NCBI GenBank assembly: GCA_050299555.1
Contig: JBNKWA010000086.1
Coordinates: 1 to 18,207, forward strand
Origin: JBNKWA01 sp050299555
GTDB lineage: Bacteria > Pseudomonadota > Alphaproteobacteria > Rhodobacterales > Rhodobacteraceae
Reading direction: 5' to 3'
DNA: 18,207 nucleotides
This document shows positions 14,114-18,207 of this stretch, piece after piece. The notes below the pieces were generated by a model. It was not told the origin of the DNA. It did no database searches and saw nothing but the letters and a program-made list of their open reading frames with translations. The translations under genes and the position numbers were made by a program. Positions within the stretch are counted from its first letter, which is position 1, and every line of letters begins with the position of its first letter.

Positions 14114-16162
14114 ATGGCGCCAAGGAAGAAACGACACAAGGCGGGCAAGCCCCGCCTTGGACCGATCGAACGTTCGTCACGCTGGCGGCTGCTGCGGGTC
14201 GGCTGGTGGGTCGGGCTGCGCGTCGGGCTGGCTGGCGGCGCCCTGTTGGCCGGTTTCACGCTGTTCTACTACACCCAGCTTCCGGAGATGGATGCGCTGC
14301 TTGATGCGCGCGAGCGCGGGTCGGTGACACTGCTCGACCGCTCCGGGCAGATCTTTGCCTGGCGGGGTGAGCAATACGCCGTCACCCGCGCCAGCACCGC
14401 CTCGCCGCATCTGGTCCACGCCGTTGTGGCGACCGAGGACAAGCGCTTTTACCAGCATCTGGGCGTCAGCCCACGTGGCATCGCCAGCGCCATCGCCATC
14501 AACCTGCGCGAGGGGCGTGGGCCGTTCCAGGGCAATGGCGGCTCGACCATCACCCAGCAGGTCGCCAAGCTGATCTGTCTCGGCCGGCCGCGCGGCCCCG
14601 CGGAGACCGAAGAGGACTACGAGACCGATTGCCGCCGCACGACGCTGGCGCGCAAGCTGAAGGAGGTGCCGTTCGCGCTGGCGCTGGAGGCCAGGTTCAG
14701 CAAGGAAGAGATCCTGTCGATCTATCTCAACCGCGCCTATCTGGGGGCCGGCGCGCGTGGTTTCGAGGCTGCGGCGCAGCGCTATTTCGGCAAGTCGGCG
14801 GCAGAGGTGGGCCCGGCCGAGGCGGCGATGCTGGCGGGGCTCTTGAAGGCGCCGACGCGCTACGCGCCGACCCGCAACCTCGATGCGGCCCAGGGTCGGG
14901 CCAACCTGATCATCGGGCTGATGCAGGAGCAGGGCTATCTGACCGAGGTCGAGGCCTCGATTGCCAGGGCCGAGCCGGCGCGGCTGTCGCCGGCGGCGGC
15001 GGCCCGGGCGGGCGGCTATTTCGCCGACTGGGTGATGGAGGCGGGACCGGAGTTCTTCACTTCAAACACCGCCGAAGACATCGAGATCGAGACCACCTTC
15101 GATCCGGCCATCCAGCGGGCCGCCGAAGGGGCGTTGAAGAGCGTCTTCGAGACCAAGGTGCGGGAAGGTTCGAAGGCGCAGGCGGCGATCGTGGTGATGT
15201 CGCCTGACGGGGCGGTGAGGGCGATGGTGGGCGGGCGTGATCTGGGCCAGATCGGCCAGTTCAACCGTGCCACCCAGGCGCTGCGCCAGCCGGGCTCGGC
15301 GTTCAAGCCGCTGGTCTATGCGGCCGGGCTGGAGTCGGGGATGCTGCCCACCGACTATGAGGTGGACGAACCGGTGAGCATCACGGTGCCCGGCTCGGGC
15401 ACCTGGTCGCCGCGCAACTATACCAACGACTTCCGCGGCCCGATGACGCTGACCGATGCGCTGGCCAATTCGATCAACACCATCGCGGTCAAGGTCAGCG
15501 AACGGGCCGGCCGCGAGCGGGTGCGGGCCATTGCCCAGGACCTGGGCATCACCAGCGAGATCGCCCGCGGGCCGTCGCTGGCGTTGGGGGTGTCGGAGGT
15601 GACGCTGCTTGAGCTGACCGGCGCCTATGCGGGGATCCTGAACGGCGGCCGGCGGTCGCTGCCCTACGGGCTGCGCGAGCTTCGCCTGAAGCACGACCAC
15701 ACACCGCTGATGGGCGCCGACCGGGCACAGGCGATCCCGGTGCTGAACGAGCGCACGGCGGGGTATCTGGTCTACATGATGCGGCAGGTGATCGAGCGTG
15801 GCACCGGCAGGCGGGCGCAGTTGCCGGACCGGCCTGCGGCGGGCAAGACCGGCACCACCCAGGCCGCCCGCGACGCTTGGTTCATCGGCTTCACCGGCGA
15901 CTACGTGACAGGGGTCTGGATGGGCTATGACGACAACACGCCGTTGAAGGGGGTGACCGGCGGCGGCCTGCCGGCGGAGATCTGGCATGAGGCCATGCTG
16001 CGCATCCATGAGGGGCTGCCGCCGGCGCCGCTGCCCGAGATCGTGCCGGCGCCGCCGGTGATGGCCGAAGGGCCCGGGGTGGCGACGGACCTGCCGGGGC
16101 CGGACGATACCCGCTCGATCATCGAGACGGTGCTCGACGGCATCTTCGGCGCCAACTACTGA
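14114..16162 (+). CDS. class A penicillin-binding protein (PBP1A family)
   Basis: Bifunctional peptidoglycan synthase (682 aa) anchored in the inner membrane by one segment (about 32-53) after a basic N-terminus. The GT51 transglycosylase domain shows EDKRFYQHLGVSPRG with catalytic Glu109, and GNGGSTITQQ (140-149). The transpeptidase domain shows SAFK (Ser395, Lys398), SIN (453-455) and KTGTT (578-582). Compared with common PBP1A proteins there is an insert around 155-178 (CLGRPRG...DYETDCRR) with two cysteines, Cys155 and Cys173, which could form a disulfide in the periplasm. The protein is shorter than E. coli PBP1A and lacks room for a large inserted domain before the transpeptidase. The ATG at 14114 is chosen; a TTG at 14096 is possible, as the ribosome binding signal (GAGG, 12 bases upstream) is weak. 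Confidence 0.95.
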   Translation: MAPRKKRHKAGKPRLGPIERSSRWRLLRVGWWVGLRVGLAGGALLAGFTLFYYTQLPEMDALLDARERGSVTLLDRSGQIFAWRGEQYAVTRASTASPHLVHAVVATEDKRFYQHLGVSPRGIASAIAINLREGRGPFQGNGGSTITQQVAKLICLGRPRGPAETEEDYETDCRRTTLARKLKEVPFALALEARFSKEEILSIYLNRAYLGAGARGFEAAAQRYFGKSAAEVGPAEAAMLAGLLKAPTRYAPTRNLDAAQGRANLIIGLMQEQGYLTEVEASIARAEPARLSPAAAARAGGYFADWVMEAGPEFFTSNTAEDIEIETTFDPAIQRAAEGALKSVFETKVREGSKAQAAIVVMSPDGAVRAMVGGRDLGQIGQFNRATQALRQPGSAFKPLVYAAGLESGMLPTDYEVDEPVSITVPGSGTWSPRNYTNDFRGPMTLTDALANSINTIAVKVSERAGRERVRAIAQDLGITSEIARGPSLALGVSEVTLLELTGAYAGILNGGRRSLPYGLRELRLKHDHTPLMGADRAQAIPVLNERTAGYLVYMMRQVIERGTGRRAQLPDRPAAGKTGTTQAARDAWFIGFTGDYVTGVWMGYDDNTPLKGVTGGGLPAEIWHEAMLRIHEGLPPAPLPEIVPAPPVMAEGPGVATDLPGPDDTRSIIETVLDGIFGANY

Positions 16163-16238
16163 GCGGGAGGCAGAAGGCCCGAGAAGGGGCGGCGATGGAG
16201 GTGGCAGGGCTTTTGCCCGCTTTGCGCGGTTCAGGTCA

Positions 16239-16254
16239 TGATCCGCGAGGATCA
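16239..16254. other. hairpin in the convergent PBP/mlaC spacer
   Basis: TGATCC-GCGA-GGATCA is a perfect 6-bp stem with a 4-base loop, about 77 bases after the PBP stop. It lacks a T-run but adjoins the next hairpin directly, so the pair may slow or stop transcription from the PBP gene. The 252-base spacer (16163-16414) holds no credible gene. Confidence 0.4.
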
Positions 16255-16279
16255 CGATGCCGGCGCGGTTGGGGCATCG
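16255..16279. terminator. second hairpin in the convergent spacer, possible terminator
   Basis: CGATGCC (16255-16261) pairs perfectly with GGCATCG (16273-16279) over an 11-base loop and is followed by only TT. It begins on the base after the preceding hairpin ends. Confidence 0.3.
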
Positions 16280-16405
16280 TTCCGGGAGCGGGATTTGCGC
16301 CGGTTCCCGTAGTCACGGGCCATTGCGCCCGGCCGCGCCCCACCCAGCGGCAAACGGCATGGGCAGACACGATGGGCTGAATGGCGCGCTAGTGGGGTGC
16401 GCGGC

Positions 16406-16429
16406 GGCCGCCGCTCAGCCGCGGCGGCC
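16406..16429 (-). other. perfect 9-bp hairpin with the mlaC stop codon in its loop
   Basis: On the minus strand GGCCGCCGC and GCGGCGGCC pair exactly around the loop GGCTGA, which holds the last base pair region of mlaC and its TGA. It partly coincides with the 14-base palindrome at 16401-16414. No T-run follows. It may stabilise the 3' end of the mla message. Confidence 0.4.
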
Positions 16430-17038
16430 GAGATCGGCGATCAACTTGTCAACGCTGCCGCGCTGGGCCTCGAGGATCGCGGCCACCTCGGCCCGCTCGG
16501 TCGAGAGCATCGAGACGCCCTCGATGATGAGGTTGAAGAGCCGCGTCGAACCGCCGGCATCGGTCACCTGCCATTCCACCAGGAACGGCGCCTTGCCGGG
16601 GACCTTGACGGTGCTCTTGACCAGCACGCCCTTGCGGCCCTGGTCGGAGGCGGTACCTATTTCGACCGACGCGCCCTTGTATTCGCGGAACTGCTTGCCG
16701 TACTTGCGGGCCAGATAGCCCCGGAAGGCGGCGACAAAACCGTTGCGCTGGGCGTCGCTGGCGGTGCGCCACGGTGCCCCGAGAATCGAGCGGGCGATCA
16801 GCGGCACGTCGGCGTAGCGGTCGAACATCGCCTCGAACCTGGGCAGCGTCTGGGCCTCGGACTGGCCGGTATTGACGATGGCCAGCAACTCGGTCGTCAC
16901 CTTGGCCACCAGCGAGGCGGCGTCGGTGGTGGTCAGTGCGCGCGCGGCGACCGGACGGAAGCCGGCGATCAGCGCCAACGCGGCGGTTGCGCCGAGTAGG
17001 GCCCGGCGGTTCAGGTTGGTCTCATTGGTCGAATGCAT
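16415..17038 (-). CDS. mlaC: MlaC family phospholipid-binding periplasmic protein
   Basis: Periplasmic lipid carrier (207 aa, family about 200) of the Mla system, which shuttles phospholipid between the outer-membrane MlaA complex and the inner-membrane MlaFEDB. The N-terminus NLNRRALLGATAALALIAG has a twin arginine before the hydrophobic stretch, suggesting Tat rather than Sec export. The mature part shows the family course: LPRFEAMFDRYADVPLIAR, ILGAPWRTASDAQRNGFVAAF, YLARKYGKQFREYKG and VEWQVTDAGGSTRLFNLIIEG. The ATG at 17038 overlaps the end of mlaA by 17 bases, so it is probably translationally coupled. The rest of the Mla transporter is not in the window. Confidence 0.93.
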   Translation of the reverse strand: MHSTNETNLNRRALLGATAALALIAGFRPVAARALTTTDAASLVAKVTTELLAIVNTGQSEAQTLPRFEAMFDRYADVPLIARSILGAPWRTASDAQRNGFVAAFRGYLARKYGKQFREYKGASVEIGTASDQGRKGVLVKSTVKVPGKAPFLVEWQVTDAGGSTRLFNLIIEGVSMLSTERAEVAAILEAQRGSVDKLIADLGRRG

Positions 17039-17792
17039 AGGGATCCTCCAGGTCCTCGGCCGCGGTGCCGCCGCCGAGATTCGCTGCCTTGTTCTGCAGA
17101 TAGGCGATGCGCTGCGCCGCGTAGCTGTCGGCGGATTCGTAGAGCAGCGCGTCGACGATGCTGCGATAGTCGTAGCGGGCGCCGATCAGGCTGGTGGCAT
17201 TGAGGGCGTAATAGGTCGGCAGGTCACCGCTGCGGAGCACGTAGCTGACCGGGTTGATGGCGGTGTCGACGACGCGGCCGGCAAAGGCCCGCTCGGTACT
17301 GGGGCCGAGAAGCGGCAATTCTACATAGGCGCCCTGGCGCACGCCCCAGACCGCCAGCGTCTCGCCGAAATCGGTCTTGCGGGTGAACAGGCCCGCATCC
17401 GCCGCCGGGTCACGCAGGCCGGCAAGCCCGAAGGTGCTGTTGAGGCCGAATCGGAAGAAGGTTTCGCCGGCACTTGCGGCGTCGCCCTGCAGCAGATGAT
17501 TGATGAAGTAGCCCGGCAGCGCCAGATTCGCGGTCACGTTGTCGATACCGCCGCGCACCGGCTTTGGCACTGCGGTGCCGTAGGCCATCGCGGCAGGGCG
17601 CACCAGGGCCCGGTCCACAGCCTTGTTGAAGGCATGCACCTGGCGGTTCGCCGGCGCATAGGGGTCGGGCGCGTCGGCCCCACCCGCACCGGTGTCGGTG
17701 CAGCCGGCAAGCGACATGACGGCGACCGATGCCGCTGCTGCTGCCAGTCGCCCTGCGGCGAAAATCGGCTGAACGTATCGTGAGGTGGCCAT
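17022..17792 (-). CDS. mlaA: MlaA family outer-membrane lipoprotein (VacJ)
   Basis: Outer-membrane lipoprotein (256 aa) that extracts misplaced phospholipids from the outer leaflet and hands them to MlaC. A lipoprotein signal ends in LAGC (Cys31 as lipidated residue). It is followed by the family motifs DPYAPANRQVHAFNKAVDR, then VRPAAMAYGTAVPKPVR, NLALPGYFINHLLQGD, RFGLNSTFGLAGLRDPA and FGETLAVWGV. The open frame begins at a TTG (17804), but the ATG at 17792 starts directly before the basic N-terminus; its ribosome binding signal is weak. It is the first gene of an mlaA-mlaC pair and diverges from the secretion gene at 18011. Confidence 0.94.
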   Translation of the reverse strand: MATSRYVQPIFAAGRLAAAAASVAVMSLAGCTDTGAGGADAPDPYAPANRQVHAFNKAVDRALVRPAAMAYGTAVPKPVRGGIDNVTANLALPGYFINHLLQGDAASAGETFFRFGLNSTFGLAGLRDPAADAGLFTRKTDFGETLAVWGVRQGAYVELPLLGPSTERAFAGRVVDTAINPVSYVLRSGDLPTYYALNATSLIGARYDYRSIVDALLYESADSYAAQRIAYLQNKAANLGGGTAAEDLEDPYAFDQ

Positions 17793-17827
17793 AAGATGCT
17801 TCAATCCGAGGACGGGCTTGCATATAC

Positions 17828-17866
17828 CATCGCGCGGGGCGGATTCCAGACCGGCGCCCCGCGATG
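17828..17866. repeat. inverted repeat upstream of mlaA
   Basis: CATCGCG...GGGGCG (17828-17841) pairs with CGCCCCGCGATG (17855-17866), giving 12 pairs with a 2-base bulge in the first arm and a 13-base loop. It lies 36-74 bases before the mlaA ATG, in the probable leader or promoter, so it may be an operator or an RNA hairpin. Confidence 0.45.
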
Positions 17867-17873
17867 TGCTCCG

Positions 17874-17889
17874 TTAAGCACAAATTGAC
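17874..17889. promoter_or_regulatory. CtrA-like site in the mlaA / secretion-gene spacer
   Basis: TTAAGCACAAATTGAC fits TTAA-N7-TTAAC, the CtrA consensus, with one mismatch. TTAA is rare in DNA this GC-rich. It lies between the divergent mlaA (82 bases from its ATG) and the type I secretion gene (121 bases from its ATG). The TTGACG within it could instead be a -35, but no -10 follows at the right distance. Confidence 0.3.
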
Positions 17890-18010
17890 GAAAACCGTGA
17901 GGACTTGGGCGGAAATCGGCGATGCTGTGCCTTCGTTTGAGTTCCGGCGCGGTCGATTCGGGCCGGGCAAGCCGGAAGCGGTGCGTGATCTGGGGTTGTG
18001 AGGGACTGAA

Positions 18011-18207
18011 ATGTTGAAGCGTGGAGCCGGGCCGTCGGAGCTGGGCGATGCCATCGGCACGGGGAAGAAGCTGTTCCTGCCGGTGGCGATATTCAGCGTG
18101 TTCGTGAACCTGCTGATGCTGACCGGGCCGCTGTTCATGCTGCAGGTCTATGACCGGGTGCTGGGCTCGCGCTCGGAAGAGACGCTGGCGGCGCTGTTCA
18201 TCCTGGT
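18011..18207 (+). CDS. type I secretion ABC transporter, N-terminus (partial)
   Basis: First 65 codons of an inner-membrane permease/ATPase of a type I secretion system, which would export proteins with C-terminal signals together with a membrane-fusion protein and TolC. After a short cytoplasmic start, the sequence FSVFVNLLMLTGPLFMLQVY and DRVLGSRSEETLAALFIL is characteristic of the PrtD/AprD-like class, which lacks the N-terminal peptidase-like domain of HlyB. GAGGGA lies 5 bases before the ATG. The ATPase domain and the partner genes are beyond the right edge, so the cargo cannot be told. Confidence 0.9.
   Translation, partial: MLKRGAGPSELGDAIGTGKKLFLPVAIFSVFVNLLMLTGPLFMLQVYDRVLGSRSEETLAALFIL

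Noticed and set aside
15062..17783. Open frames opposite the PBP gene and the mla genes
   Set aside because: They are out-of-frame mirrors of well-supported genes and show no recognisable motif or ribosome binding site.

Overview
The window is GC-rich chromosomal DNA, packed with genes and with strong GC bias at third codon positions. It most likely comes from an alphaproteobacterium of the Rhodobacterales/Paracoccaceae type. This rests on gene content and protein character: a TAXI-type TRAP transporter, glnK-amt, an mlaA-mlaC pair without mlaFEDB beside it, and a class A PBP with a cysteine-bearing insert in its transglycosylase domain. It is inference, not a database match. I see no tRNA, rRNA, IS element, phage gene or CRISPR array.

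Layout. Positions 1-3110 (minus) hold a TAXI-TRAP operon: a periplasmic binding protein followed after one codon by a fused permease that runs off the left edge. Positions 3209-4440 (minus) hold an EamA/DMT exporter and an HU-type DNA-binding protein. Positions 4616-7920 (minus) hold adenine deaminase and AMP nucleosidase, overlapping at ATGA; together they turn AMP into hypoxanthine, ribose 5-phosphate and ammonia. An ABM-domain monooxygenase-like gene (8041-8388, plus) diverges from them and converges on a free methionine-R-sulfoxide reductase (8407-8871, minus). nadC (9103-9963, plus) is followed by an unknown secreted protein with an SdrD_B-like domain (10001-11128, plus). That converges on a small Asn/Gly-rich membrane-anchored protein (11247-11621, minus).

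Positions 11622-11976 hold no gene but a series of stem-loops, one of them a convincing terminator for the glnK-amt operon (11977-13718, minus). A 395-base divergent spacer with several dyads separates glnK from a class A penicillin-binding protein (14114-16162, plus). After a convergent spacer with stacked hairpins come mlaC and mlaA (16415-17792, minus, overlapping by 17 bases). A type I secretion ABC transporter starts divergently at 18011 and runs off the right edge.

Functionally the window mixes nutrient uptake (TRAP solute, ammonium), purine and NAD metabolism, methionine repair and envelope maintenance (peptidoglycan synthesis, lipid asymmetry, secretion). I found no clear new defence or mobile system. 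The least explained parts are the two exported proteins of unknown function at 10001-11621, the hairpin-rich spacer after amt, and the dyads upstream of glnK, of the PBP gene and of the secretion gene.
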